Below are positions 44,623-53,243 of a stretch of 64,000 nucleotides of DNA, piece by piece (the stretch's first letter is position 1; each line of letters opens with the position of its first letter). Under the pieces are notes generated by a model. The model was not told the DNA's origin. It did not search any database and worked only from the letters and a program-made list of their open reading frames with translations. The stretch is from JAPPHA01 sp963662815. Lineage in GTDB: Bacteria; Pseudomonadota; Alphaproteobacteria; Rhodobacterales; Rhodobacteraceae. Both the position numbers and the translations under genes were made by a program. The DNA is taken from NCBI GenBank assembly GCA_963662815.2, contig CAXXWA010000004.1:271092-335091 (forward strand), read 5' to 3'.

Positions 44623-44637
44623 ATTATAGCATAGCCT
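44623..44637 (-). promoter_or_regulatory. Extended -10 or Zur-like element upstream of the MBL-fold gene
   Basis: The minus strand reads GCTATGCTATAATGC. It contains a perfect extended -10 (TGCTATAAT). It also differs at one position in 13 from half of the znuA Zur box (GCTATGTTATAAT), though its other half is degenerate. A zinc enzyme regulated by Zur would make sense, but a plain promoter explains the sequence equally well. Confidence 0.35.
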
Positions 44638-44690
44638 CCCGGGAACGGGCAGCCGAATTCGCGCTCCGGCAGGCGCGAACCGCTCCCGGG

Positions 44691-45110
44691 TCAGTCTTCC
44701 ATTTTCAGCAGCCCGGTCTCGCGGTAGGCATCCGCGGCCTCGCGGATGTAGGCGCCGGTGTGCTCGGCGCCGTAGCGGCTTGCCACCTGCTGGCTGAGGG
44801 AGAGAAGCTGGTAGTAGGTCGATCGTCCCGGGCGAAGCGACTCGTAGATTTCGAGGAGATCCTCGTCTGGAATGCGCGTCATTTCCGCCGCGCGCGTCAG
44901 GTTGGCGGCTACCTCGGAATAGCCGGCCTCGCGTGCAAAGCGCGCCTGAAGAAGCAGGGTTTCCGCGCTCGCCGTCACGTCGTCGGGACTTGCGCCGCCG
45001 CCGGCGACGCTGTCGAGCGTCATCTCGCCCAGGAGACGGCCCGACTTCGCCGCGATTCCGTCCCGTCCGTCGCCTCCGAGCGGGAATCGCTTCCCGGCGT
45101 CCGCGCTCAC
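44691..45110 (-). CDS. pduE: B12-dependent diol/glycerol dehydratase small subunit
   Basis: A 139-residue small (gamma) subunit. LDSVAGGGASPDDVTASAETLLLQARFAREAGY and LLEIYESLRPGRSTYYQLL are family motifs; the latter is almost universal. It is shorter than the 170-residue enteric protein because the N-terminus is reduced. Its ATG overlaps the stop of the fused large/medium subunit by 4 bases. Together they form the adenosylcobalamin enzyme that turns 1,2-diols or glycerol into aldehydes. Confidence 0.9.
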   Translation of the reverse strand: MSADAGKRFPLGGDGRDGIAAKSGRLLGEMTLDSVAGGGASPDDVTASAETLLLQARFAREAGYSEVAANLTRAAEMTRIPDEDLLEIYESLRPGRSTYYQLLSLSQQVASRYGAEHTGAYIREAADAYRETGLLKMED

Positions 45111-47365
45111 GAGAACGTCACCCGCATTTCCTCGATGCCCCGGCTCTCGTCAATCTGCCCGACCTCGCGGTGGTGCAGGAGCGTCGTGTGCACGATGAGG
45201 CGCAGCCGCGCAGTGTTGTCGATCTTCATCGGCACCGGATTGGGCGCGCGATCCGTCGCATAGCAGGCGGCGTTGCTGCCGAGCGCCCGGTAGCTCTCGA
45301 GCGTCAGGTTCGGCGCCATGCTCAGAAGTTCGAGATTGTTCAGCGGCGCAAGCCCCTTCCGGTGGATGAGCGCGGTGCCCTTCGACTGCAGGCCGATCCC
45401 GATGCCCGAGCCGCCAAGGCAGGCTCCCGACAGGCCGATGTCGGCCAGGTCCGCCCCGTGCCAGACCTTGACCACGCGCCAGGGCACGCCCTCTGCCTCG
45501 ATCCCGTCGAGGATCGCGCGCAGCACCTCCGCATGGGAGAGGTCGGCGAGTGTCCGGTTCATGACCGTGGCGAAGGCGGGGCCGAGCGCGACGATCACTT
45601 CCGGGCGCGCGCCTTCCTCGGCCTGCCCCGTCGCTTCGAGCGTCAGGCGCGGGTCCGGCGCCTCGCCCGAAACGAGCGCCGCCGGATCGAGCGCCTGAGG
45701 CAGCGCGCGAATCTCGTCCCAGACACGGCCTTCAACCCGGTAGCCGGTTCCGGGTCCCGCGTAGTCGTTCGGCGTGTTGACGGCGCTCGCGACCCTGAAG
45801 TCCTCGTCGAACACCGCGGAGGTCTGCAGGTAGTCGCCGAGAACCCGCTGGCGCTGCATCTCGAGGACGGCTTCGGCGACATCCCCGAAACCGGTGCGCG
45901 CGAGCGCCTGCACCACGTCGAGCGCCGTCCTGTCGCTCTCGAGGAAGGCGTCCGCCGCCGCAAGGTCCGCGACCGAGTCGCGATCAGGCATGTCGTCGGA
46001 GGAGAACGCGGTGACGGCCGCATCGACCTCGGAGTCGGTGATGGCCGGAAACTCCAGCTCGCTGAACACCGCCTGGACGGCCCGCGCCGCCTTTTCGCGG
46101 ACGGCCAGGACATCCGCCTCGCGAACCGGCCGCAGGCCGCCGTCGACCTGCATGTCGCGCTGAATGACCAGCCAGTCGTCCATGTCCTCCGCGTCGAAGT
46201 TGCCGCCGCCGAAAAGGTTGTCCTTGCGCGGCATCACGGAATGGCCCGAAGTGATGAAGTCCGTGCCCGGCAGCATCTGCAGCATGAGCTTCGCGGTCTT
46301 CCGCATCTGGCTGTGCGAGGCGAGCGCGTCGTTGCCCGCCGCGACCTCGAGCCCCAGCGCGGCCGCCGCCAGGTTCTCGGCCAGGACCCCGCGCACGCCG
46401 CCCGGAAGGCTCTCCGGAAGGGCTATGCACGAGATCGAGCCGTTCTGGACGCCCTGGCTGCCCGCTCCCCTGACCATCAGGAGGCAGCGGATCTCGAGAT
46501 AGAGCATGGACCAGCCCATCCCGTAGCCCATGAGCGCCTCGGAACCCGAGCCTGACGTGAAGCGCGACTTCACGCCGCGCGAGGCGTAGGCGGAGGCGAG
46601 AATTCCCTTCGACCACGGCGTGTCGTCGCCGTCGAGGAAGCTCGGTATCGTGCCGTACACGCTGAGCGTCTCCGCGTAGGTGGCGAGACCCTTCATCGCC
46701 AGGCGCAGGTTCAGCGCTTCCTCGCAGGAGATCTGCGTCATCACGCCGGGCCGGCCAGCCTGGCTGCCGACGAGCAGCGCGAGTGCGCTGAAGGGCGCCA
46801 TGCGGGCCACCCGCACGGTGGTTTCCTCCTCGGCGAAGCCGCGCAGCCCGGCTTCCGCCGCATCCGCCGCAAGGAGCGCCGGGTTCTCCTTCCAGTTGGT
46901 CACATGGGCCTGGTCGAAGGGCCGCTTGCGCTGGCGCATCTTCTGCATGGCCATCATCATCTCGACCACGTTGAGGTGGTTCATCACCTCCGCGATCATG
47001 GCCGGGGTGAGGCCCGAGAACACATCCATCACTTCCCGTCGCGGGACATTGATGTCGGCCAGCATCCGCGCGATTTCGAGCGATCCCCGGGCCATTGCGG
47101 CCTCTGCGCGTTCGAGGCTAATCGCATGGCGGACGATGAAGCGGTCGATCGCATCGAATTCCTCGATGATGCGGCCGTCCATTTCAACGATCCGGCCGTT
47201 CCGGACCTCGAGCGACGGAGAAGGATCGGTCGGGCTGTTCATCACGACGAGGCCGAGTTCCGGCAACTCGTGGACATAGACCTCGCGGTTGACGTCGCGC
47301 GCCGCGAGTCTTTCGAACCGCCGGGAACGCGGCGTACGGGTGGTTTCCAAGCCGGGTCCTCCCAT
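45107..47365 (-). CDS. B12-dependent diol/glycerol dehydratase, large and medium subunits fused
   Basis: A 752-residue protein. Residues 1-565 are the large (PduC-like) barrel. Active-site residues known from Klebsiella diol dehydratase are all kept: Gln152 and His154 (DQAHVTN), Glu181 (EEETT), Glu232 (YAETLSVYG), Gln307 (GVQNGS), Asp346 (GND) and Ser373 (TSGHS). Residues 585-752 are the medium (PduD-like) subunit with GACLGGSGIGIGLQSKGT. A short linker joins them. Start is uncertain: this ATG lacks a ribosome site, while a TTG five codons later has GGGAGG seven bases ahead. The chemistry is a radical rearrangement giving propionaldehyde or 3-hydroxypropionaldehyde. No reactivase or shell-protein gene is in the window. 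Confidence 0.9.
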   Translation of the reverse strand: MGGPGLETTRTPRSRRFERLAARDVNREVYVHELPELGLVVMNSPTDPSPSLEVRNGRIVEMDGRIIEEFDAIDRFIVRHAISLERAEAAMARGSLEIARMLADINVPRREVMDVFSGLTPAMIAEVMNHLNVVEMMMAMQKMRQRKRPFDQAHVTNWKENPALLAADAAEAGLRGFAEEETTVRVARMAPFSALALLVGSQAGRPGVMTQISCEEALNLRLAMKGLATYAETLSVYGTIPSFLDGDDTPWSKGILASAYASRGVKSRFTSGSGSEALMGYGMGWSMLYLEIRCLLMVRGAGSQGVQNGSISCIALPESLPGGVRGVLAENLAAAALGLEVAAGNDALASHSQMRKTAKLMLQMLPGTDFITSGHSVMPRKDNLFGGGNFDAEDMDDWLVIQRDMQVDGGLRPVREADVLAVREKAARAVQAVFSELEFPAITDSEVDAAVTAFSSDDMPDRDSVADLAAADAFLESDRTALDVVQALARTGFGDVAEAVLEMQRQRVLGDYLQTSAVFDEDFRVASAVNTPNDYAGPGTGYRVEGRVWDEIRALPQALDPAALVSGEAPDPRLTLEATGQAEEGARPEVIVALGPAFATVMNRTLADLSHAEVLRAILDGIEAEGVPWRVVKVWHGADLADIGLSGACLGGSGIGIGLQSKGTALIHRKGLAPLNNLELLSMAPNLTLESYRALGSNAACYATDRAPNPVPMKIDNTARLRLIVHTTLLHHREVGQIDESRGIEEMRVTFS

Positions 47366-47601
47366 TCCGTTGCCCGGGCTCTCGCCGCCCGTACGCCAAA
47401 ACCGCGTCGGCGCGCACGCCGCCGGGCTTGCCCGAAAGTAACGTCCGGACGATCTGCGTGGCCACCGCGCCGACCCGAAAAAACAGACTTCCGGGTACGC
47501 GCTCAGCACCCGCCGCGCTACGGAACGCCGTGTTCTGTGCCATGCTGAACGGGTTCGGCGCCGCGAGGGCGCCACCCTGATCAACGCTAGGGAGGAAACA
47601 A
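47366..47601. promoter_or_regulatory. Divergent control region of the dehydratase and Liv-type operons
   Basis: About 235 bases between the dehydratase start and the plus-strand binding-protein start. It should hold both promoters. A short inverted repeat with GGCGCC arms is near 47557-47573. GGGAGG lies ahead of the binding-protein ATG. The AraC regulator encoded at 50.2 kb is the obvious candidate to act here. Confidence 0.45.
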
Positions 47602-48855
47602 ATGAGGATCAAGCTAATCACCACTGCGGCCTTCGCCGTCGGCATGTCGGCAAGCGCCGCGCTGGCGCAGGAACCGCTGAAGCTCGGCTTCGTCGCGATT
47701 TTCGAGGGCACCTACACCCTGATGGGCGAGGACAGCCTTCGCGGATTCAAGATGGCTCTGGACGAAATCGAAGGCGCTGCCGGCGGGCGCCCGATCGAGT
47801 ATGTCGTGGCATCGTCCGACGCCAGCCCGGACAGCGCGGTGCGCGCCGTTCGCAAGCTCGTGGAACAGGATGGAGTCGACATCGTGATCGGCCCGGTCTC
47901 GGGTTCCGAGGGCATCGCGATCCGCGACTACTCCAAGACCCAGCCGGGCGTGACCTTCATCAACGGCATCTCGGGCGCCCAGTCGACGACCTACGTCAAC
48001 CCGTCGGAGAACTTCTTCCGCTTCAACACCGACGGTGCGCAGTGGTCGGCGGGGCTCGGCGACTACGTTTTCAACGAGAAGGGCTACAAGACCGTGGCCA
48101 CGATCGGCGAGGACTACTCGTTCATCTACACCCAGGTCTTCGGCTTCGCGCTGGAATTCTGCCAGGCCGGCGGCGAGATCACCGAACGGTTCTGGGTGCC
48201 GCTCGGCACGAAGGACTTCGGCTCCATCATCGCGGCGCTTCCGGACGACGTCGACGCGATCTATCTCGGACTCGGCGGCGGCGACGCGGTCAACTTCCTG
48301 AACCAGTATCAGCAGGCCGGCGGCGACGCCAACCTGATCGGCGGAACGATCATGGTCGACCCGACCGTCCTGAGCGCCACGGGTTCGGCGAAGCGGGCGC
48401 TGATCGGCGTTCCGTCTTCGGCACCGCAGGCGGACAACTGGGACAACCCGGGCTGGCAGGCGTTCGTCGAAAAGTACCAGACGATGTTCCCGCCCGAGGA
48501 ACGGTTCCCGTTCCCGGCGCTGATGTCGGTCGGCTACTACAACGCAACCACGGCGATGGCGCAGTGCATGGACGAAATCGGCGGCGACCTGTCGGACGGC
48601 CACGCGGCGCTGCGCGCCTGTTTGTCGGGCATCGAGCTTGACGCGCCGAACGGCAGGATCACTCTCGATGAGAACCGCCAGGCGATCGGAACCAACTTCC
48701 TGACCGAAGTTGCGGAACTCGACGACGGCACGTTGACGAACCGGGTGGTCAAGATCATCGAGAACGTCAACCAGACCCTCGGCATGGATCCCGACGTCTT
48801 TGCCTCCATCGGCACGCCGGGGCGCGATGTGCCCGAGTGCAAGACGAGCTACTGA
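47602..48855 (+). CDS. Branched-chain amino-acid-type (LivK-like) ABC substrate-binding protein
   Basis: A 417-residue type I periplasmic binding protein. The signal peptide ends ASAALAQ. LKLGFVAIFEGTYTLMGEDSLRGFKMALDEIEG and FVIGPVSGSEGIAI-like segments fit the Peripla_BP_6/HAAT family, which also binds amides, aromatic acids and other small molecules. Several Trp and Tyr residues (AQWSAGLGDY) may line the pocket. A perfect 13-pair hairpin follows the stop. It opens a plus-strand run that includes the cognate permeases and ATPases; the ligand is probably not an amino acid given the diol dehydratase and oxidase genes. Confidence 0.88.
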   Translation: MRIKLITTAAFAVGMSASAALAQEPLKLGFVAIFEGTYTLMGEDSLRGFKMALDEIEGAAGGRPIEYVVASSDASPDSAVRAVRKLVEQDGVDIVIGPVSGSEGIAIRDYSKTQPGVTFINGISGAQSTTYVNPSENFFRFNTDGAQWSAGLGDYVFNEKGYKTVATIGEDYSFIYTQVFGFALEFCQAGGEITERFWVPLGTKDFGSIIAALPDDVDAIYLGLGGGDAVNFLNQYQQAGGDANLIGGTIMVDPTVLSATGSAKRALIGVPSSAPQADNWDNPGWQAFVEKYQTMFPPEERFPFPALMSVGYYNATTAMAQCMDEIGGDLSDGHAALRACLSGIELDAPNGRITLDENRQAIGTNFLTEVAELDDGTLTNRVVKIIENVNQTLGMDPDVFASIGTPGRDVPECKTSY

Positions 48856-48870
48856 CGCCCGAACTCCGGG

Positions 48871-48901
48871 CGGCCCGGGCCGGTGACCCCGGCCCGGGCC
48901 G
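48871..48901 (+). other. Perfect 13-pair stem-loop after binding-protein gene
   Basis: Arms CGGCCCGGGCCGG and CCGGCCCGGGCCG with a five-base loop begin 16 bases after the stop. The stretch after it is AAAACAG, with no T run, so it more likely protects the binding-protein mRNA from 3' decay than stops transcription. It parallels the hairpins after the TAXI and PotD-like genes. Confidence 0.65.
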
Positions 48902-48940
48902 AAAACAGCCGCGGCCTCGAGCCTTCGACGACGACTGGCC

Positions 48941-50071
48941 ATGACGCTGATCAACTACGTGACACGCATTCACTTTGCCGACGGCGTCCTGGAAGAGGCG
49001 CTCCGGTCCGAGATGGAGCGCATGGAGCGGCGCCGGCCGCTCGTCGTCGCCGAGGAAGCGCATGTCGCGGGCGGCATCGGCGAACGGCTCTTTTCGAGCT
49101 TTCCGCTTCGTGCCAGGATCACCGCGTTTTCGGACGTGCCGCCGTTCGTGACCGAGGCAGCCGCCGACTCCGTCGCCGCGCTCTACAGGCGCGAAGGCTG
49201 CGATCTGGTTGTCGCATTCGGCGGCAACAGCGCGATCGGGCTCGCGAAGGCGGCGCGAATCGCGGTCGCGCGAAATGTCCCGGTCTCGCGGCTTCTCGGC
49301 GGGACGGGAGGTATGCAGGGATCTGAATGCGGGCAGCCCGAGCTGATCGCGATACCCAATGTTTCGGGGTTTTCCTCCGCGGTCAGCGACCATGCGCGGC
49401 TCCGGCTCGCCTGCGGCGAACTGATGCTCCTGAGCGCGCGGCGGATGATCCCCACCGTGGCGATCTGCGACCCGACCGTGACGCTCGGAAGCCCCGAGAC
49501 TGCAGGGGCCAGCGCCGCGGTGTGCGCCATATCGCGCGGCGCCGACACCTATCTGGCGAGGGGCTTCAATCCGCCCGCGGACGGGCTCGCGCTCGACGGT
49601 CTCACCAGGGTCGTCGACAATGCGGACGCTGCGCTGAAACGCGACGAATTGCCCGCGCGTCGGGAAATGATGGCCGGAAGCCTCAGCAGCGCGCTGTCCC
49701 TTCAGAAGGGGCTCTGCGCAGTGCATGCGATCGTCAGCGCACTGGCGAGCGTGACCGAAAGCAGGATCGACCTCGGCGCCGCCAGCAGACTGATTCTGCC
49801 CGAACTGGTGCGCAGCTACGGCGATGCCGTCGACGGCAGGTCCGAAGCGCTGAAGCGGAGCCTCGGGATTCGCGGCGACATCGACCTGTCCGCGGGGCTT
49901 GCCGACATCCTGCGGCCGCTGCCGCTTCCGGATTCGCTGTCGAGGATGGGGGTCGCGCGGCATCGGCTCGGAGAGGCCGCCGCGCGGGCGAGTTCCGACC
50001 GCGCCATCCGCTACGGCGCGCGCCAGGTCAGCAGGCCCGAAATCCTCTCGATTCTCGAATCAGTCTACTGA
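48941..50071 (+). CDS. Iron-containing alcohol dehydrogenase family protein, metal site degenerate
   Basis: A 376-residue member of the Fe-ADH/maleylacetate reductase family. The dinucleotide loop reads VVAFGGNSAIGLAK. Of the four usual iron ligands the Asp (ISRGADTY) and one His (CAVHAIVSAL) remain, but the His four residues after the Asp is Ala and the last His (PHG motif) is missing. The enzyme may use no metal or another one, like maleylacetate reductases. Standing beside a diol dehydratase it could reduce the aldehyde product, as 1,3-propanediol dehydrogenase does. The start ATG follows a GC-rich leader without a strong ribosome site. Confidence 0.8.
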   Translation: MTLINYVTRIHFADGVLEEALRSEMERMERRRPLVVAEEAHVAGGIGERLFSSFPLRARITAFSDVPPFVTEAAADSVAALYRREGCDLVVAFGGNSAIGLAKAARIAVARNVPVSRLLGGTGGMQGSECGQPELIAIPNVSGFSSAVSDHARLRLACGELMLLSARRMIPTVAICDPTVTLGSPETAGASAAVCAISRGADTYLARGFNPPADGLALDGLTRVVDNADAALKRDELPARREMMAGSLSSALSLQKGLCAVHAIVSALASVTESRIDLGAASRLILPELVRSYGDAVDGRSEALKRSLGIRGDIDLSAGLADILRPLPLPDSLSRMGVARHRLGEAAARASSDRAIRYGARQVSRPEILSILESVY

Positions 50072-50204
50072 ACTGCCGGCCGTGACCACCCTGCGGCCCG
50101 CCATACCCAAGAGTCTCGAAGCCGCCGGATGACACTGTTCGAAATGGCGCGGACTCATGATACTGTCGGGCATGGCGCGGTCGTCCGCAGGGAGGAGAAT
50201 CGGA

Positions 50205-51032
50205 ATGGCCAAGGCAATCTCCATTCACCACGGCTCCTTCGGCCGGGCCAAGCTCTACGAGATCGACAATCCGCTCATCACGCACGCGCACCGCGAAGGG
50301 CACCTGATCTTCCGCCTCGGCGGCGGGCGGGGACGCTTCACCGTGGGCGATTCCCGGTTCGCCCTCGATGCGGACAACGCTGTCGCCGTAAGTCCCTGGG
50401 AGCCGCACAGCTTCAGCCCGCTGCCGGACGAGCGGTTCAGCTACGTGCTGACGCTCTACATCAAGCCGATGTGGTTCCTGGAGAACAGCCGGTCGGCCGA
50501 GTACGCCCTGAATTTCGGCACGCCCCGCATCCACATGACTCCCGAGGTCGAACAGTGGGTCGACCGGCTGAGCTCGCTTCTTCTCGACGACCGGCCCTCG
50601 GAGCGTTTCGACAGGTTCCTCTTCGAAACCTGCATGCACTGCTTCGAGCAGTCCTGGGAAGGGGCGCGGGCGCGCGCGCCGCAGCCGGATCGCCGCCGCG
50701 AGTTCAACGACTACCGGGTGAGACGGTCGCTGCGCCTCATGCAGGCATGCTACGCCGGGGAGACCTCGATCGACCGGCTGGCGCGCGAGGTGGGCCTGTC
50801 GCGTCCGCACTTCTTCAAGCTCTTCAAGATGCAGATGGGAATCACGCCCAACCTCTACCTCAACATGCTGCGCGCGGAGCAGGCGATCGACGACCTGATG
50901 AGCACGCGGAAATCGGTCACCGAAATCGGGCTGGACCTGGGATTCGCCTCGCAGGGAGGCTTCACGCGGTTCTTCACGTCGAACGTCGGCATTCCGCCGT
51001 CCGACTACAGGAGGGTTGCGCATTTCGTCTGA
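50205..51032 (+). CDS. AraC-family transcriptional regulator
   Basis: A 275-residue regulator. The N-terminal cupin holds IDNPLITHAHREGHLIFRLGGG, a ligand pocket with a His pair. The two C-terminal HTH motifs are SIDRLAREVGLSRPHFFKLFK and VTEIGLDLGFASQGGFTRFF. GGAGGAG lies before this ATG; a start 48 bases earlier adds unlike residues. It lies inside the operon between the dehydrogenase and the permeases, so it is probably the substrate-sensing activator of this locus. Confidence 0.88.
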   Translation: MAKAISIHHGSFGRAKLYEIDNPLITHAHREGHLIFRLGGGRGRFTVGDSRFALDADNAVAVSPWEPHSFSPLPDERFSYVLTLYIKPMWFLENSRSAEYALNFGTPRIHMTPEVEQWVDRLSSLLLDDRPSERFDRFLFETCMHCFEQSWEGARARAPQPDRRREFNDYRVRRSLRLMQACYAGETSIDRLAREVGLSRPHFFKLFKMQMGITPNLYLNMLRAEQAIDDLMSTRKSVTEIGLDLGFASQGGFTRFFTSNVGIPPSDYRRVAHFV

Positions 51033-51178
51033 GTTCGGTCTTTACCGCGCCGTCCGGCCCGACCACACTGGACGGAATTCCGTTCCGGCCGCGACGGCCG
51101 GATTCCGGGCGATGAGCCGATGAAACGAGTGAACGCGCGAGAGAAGGGCAGGAGACTGCGGCCGGAAGGGCGGGGCGC

Positions 51179-52189
51179 ATGAGGGGGTTCGCGCGCCGGC
51201 ATCCGGTCTGGACAGTCATTCTCGTCGTGCTGGCCGCAGTCCTCCTCTGGCTGGCCTTCGCGGTCTGGCCGAAATGGCTGATCGCGCTCATCGGCAAGAA
51301 GAAGGTTTTCCTGAACGCGGTGTTCAACGGCATCACGCTCGGCGGACTCTACTTCCTCGTCGCGAGCGGGTTCACCCTGATCTTCGGGCTCATGCGGAAC
51401 GTCAACCTGGCGCACGGGTCGCTCTATCTCCTCGGCGGCTACGTCGGCTTCGAGGTCGCCGCCCTGACCGGCCAGTGGATCCTGGCCTTTCCGGTGGCCT
51501 TCGTCGTGGTCGGCCTTCTCGGCATGCTCCTCCAGTACTTCGTCTTCCGGCGGATGGAAGGGGAGGACCTGCGCCAGACCCTGGTGACGATAGGGATCTC
51601 CATCGTCCTCGCCGACCTGATGCTCTGGGTCTGGGGCGGCGACTTCTACAACGTCGGCGCCCCGGAGTGGCTGAACGGGCCGTTGACGACGTTCTTCGTG
51701 ACCGCGGTCAAGAGTTCCGGCGACCCCGTCTACATGAAGTACCCGCTCGTCCGGATCGTCATCTTTCTCGCTTCGGTGGTCGTCGGCGTCGGCATCTGGC
51801 TGCTGCTCAACCGCACGCGGATCGGCATGCTGATCCGCGCCGGAGTCGACGACCGGGACATGCTCTCGGCGACCGGCGTGCGGATTCAGACGGTGTTTCT
51901 CGGGGTCTTCGCGTTCGGCGCCGGGCTGGCGGGCGTGGCGGGCGTCGTCGGCGGCACCTTCCAGTCGATCGCGCCGGGCGAGGACATACGGTTCCTTCTC
52001 GCGTCGCTCGTCGTGGTGATCGTCGGCGGGATGGGATCCATACCGGGCGCAGCCGTCGGCGCGCTCCTCATCGGCCTCGCCGAACAGCTCGGCTCCGTCT
52101 ATGCGCCGACCTACTCGGTGGTGCTGACGTTCCTGATCATGGTGCTCGTGCTGGCCTTCCGGCCGCAGGGCCTCATGGGAAGGGCGTGA
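51179..52189 (+). CDS. livH: Branched-chain-type ABC permease (LivH-like)
   Basis: A 336-residue permease. Ahead of the usual LivH start (FNGITLGGLYFLVASGFTLIFGLMRNVNLAHG) there is an N-terminal extension of about 45 residues containing an extra hydrophobic helix (PVWTVILVVLAAVLLWLAF). The EAA-like loop and GMGSIPGAAVGALLIGLAEQ are also present. It ends one base before the LivM gene. It forms the channel with LivM. Confidence 0.9.
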   Translation: MRGFARRHPVWTVILVVLAAVLLWLAFAVWPKWLIALIGKKKVFLNAVFNGITLGGLYFLVASGFTLIFGLMRNVNLAHGSLYLLGGYVGFEVAALTGQWILAFPVAFVVVGLLGMLLQYFVFRRMEGEDLRQTLVTIGISIVLADLMLWVWGGDFYNVGAPEWLNGPLTTFFVTAVKSSGDPVYMKYPLVRIVIFLASVVVGVGIWLLLNRTRIGMLIRAGVDDRDMLSATGVRIQTVFLGVFAFGAGLAGVAGVVGGTFQSIAPGEDIRFLLASLVVVIVGGMGSIPGAAVGALLIGLAEQLGSVYAPTYSVVLTFLIMVLVLAFRPQGLMGRA

Positions 52190-52190
52190 C

Positions 52191-53243
52191 GTGGCCGTCG
52201 TCGAACAGGCGCCGTCCCACGCGGAGCGCAGCTGGCTCGAGCGCGTTCCGCCGGTCTACTGGATCCTCGGCATAATGCTCCTGATCATGCCCGCCATCGC
52301 CGGCGACTTCATCCTCTACCAGATTTTCGGCTGGGGATTCATCCTCGGCATCATATCGCTGAGCCTCATGTTCCTCGCCGGCTACGGCGGCATGGTCAGC
52401 CTCGTGCAGATGACGGTCGCGGGGTGCGCCGGCTACATGGTGGCCATCTTCGGAACGTCGGCGATCGACCACATTTCGCTCGGCTGGCCCTGGTATCTCG
52501 CGATCCCGCTCGCGATCGCGGTCGCGGTACTGTTCGGCACGCTGGCCGGGTGGCTTGCGGTGCGGACCGAGGGCATCTACACGATCATGATCACCCTCGC
52601 GATCGCCTCCGCCTTCTTCTACTTCACCCGGCAGAACTACGTGATCTTCAACGGCTTCTCCGGGTTCAACGGCGTGCTGCCGCCGCAGCTGTTCGGGGTC
52701 GACTGGCGGCAACCGGCGGCATTCTACTACCTGGTCCTCTTCTGGTCGGTTCTCGCCTACTGCAGCGTTCTCTATCTCTCCCGCGCGCCGTTCGGCCTGG
52801 CGCTGCAGGGCACGCGGGACAATGCGCGCCGGATGGCCGCGCTCGGGTACAACGTGGTCGCCCACCGGGTGGCCGCCTATGCATTCGCCGCGCTGCTGGC
52901 AGCAGTCGGCGGCATCCTCCTGACTTGGCAGTCGGCGCAGATCTCGCCCGGCTCGGCAGGAATCGGGCCGGTGATCGACATCCTGGTGATTGCCGTCATC
53001 GGCGGGACGCGACATCCCGTCGGCCCGTTCATCGGCGCACTCGTCTACGTGGTGCTGAAGACCTTCGCGCTCGACGCGCTGGTGGCGATCGGCATGTCGG
53101 GAGAGCGGTTCCAGCTGCTGATAGGGATAGGATTCCTGGTCATCGTCTTCTGGTCGCCCGACGGCATCCTCGGCCTGTGGGACCGCTGGCAGCGGGCTCG
53201 CGCGCGCGACCCGCTTCTCGACCGGGGAGGGGGTTCGCCGTGA
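52191..53243 (+). CDS. livM: Branched-chain-type ABC permease (LivM-like)
   Basis: A 350-residue LivM permease with about ten helices. GYGGMVSLVQMTVAGCAGYM and GTRDNARRMAALGYNV are family motifs. The start is GTG, two bases after the LivH stop, with GGGAAGGG upstream. The stop overlaps the LivG start. Confidence 0.9.
   Translation: MAVVEQAPSHAERSWLERVPPVYWILGIMLLIMPAIAGDFILYQIFGWGFILGIISLSLMFLAGYGGMVSLVQMTVAGCAGYMVAIFGTSAIDHISLGWPWYLAIPLAIAVAVLFGTLAGWLAVRTEGIYTIMITLAIASAFFYFTRQNYVIFNGFSGFNGVLPPQLFGVDWRQPAAFYYLVLFWSVLAYCSVLYLSRAPFGLALQGTRDNARRMAALGYNVVAHRVAAYAFAALLAAVGGILLTWQSAQISPGSAGIGPVIDILVIAVIGGTRHPVGPFIGALVYVVLKTFALDALVAIGMSGERFQLLIGIGFLVIVFWSPDGILGLWDRWQRARARDPLLDRGGGSP

Noticed and set aside
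43392..45263. 623-codon plus-strand frame over the MBL-fold and dehydratase small-subunit genes
   Set aside because: Antisense to two genes with clear family motifs; its translation has no recognisable domain.
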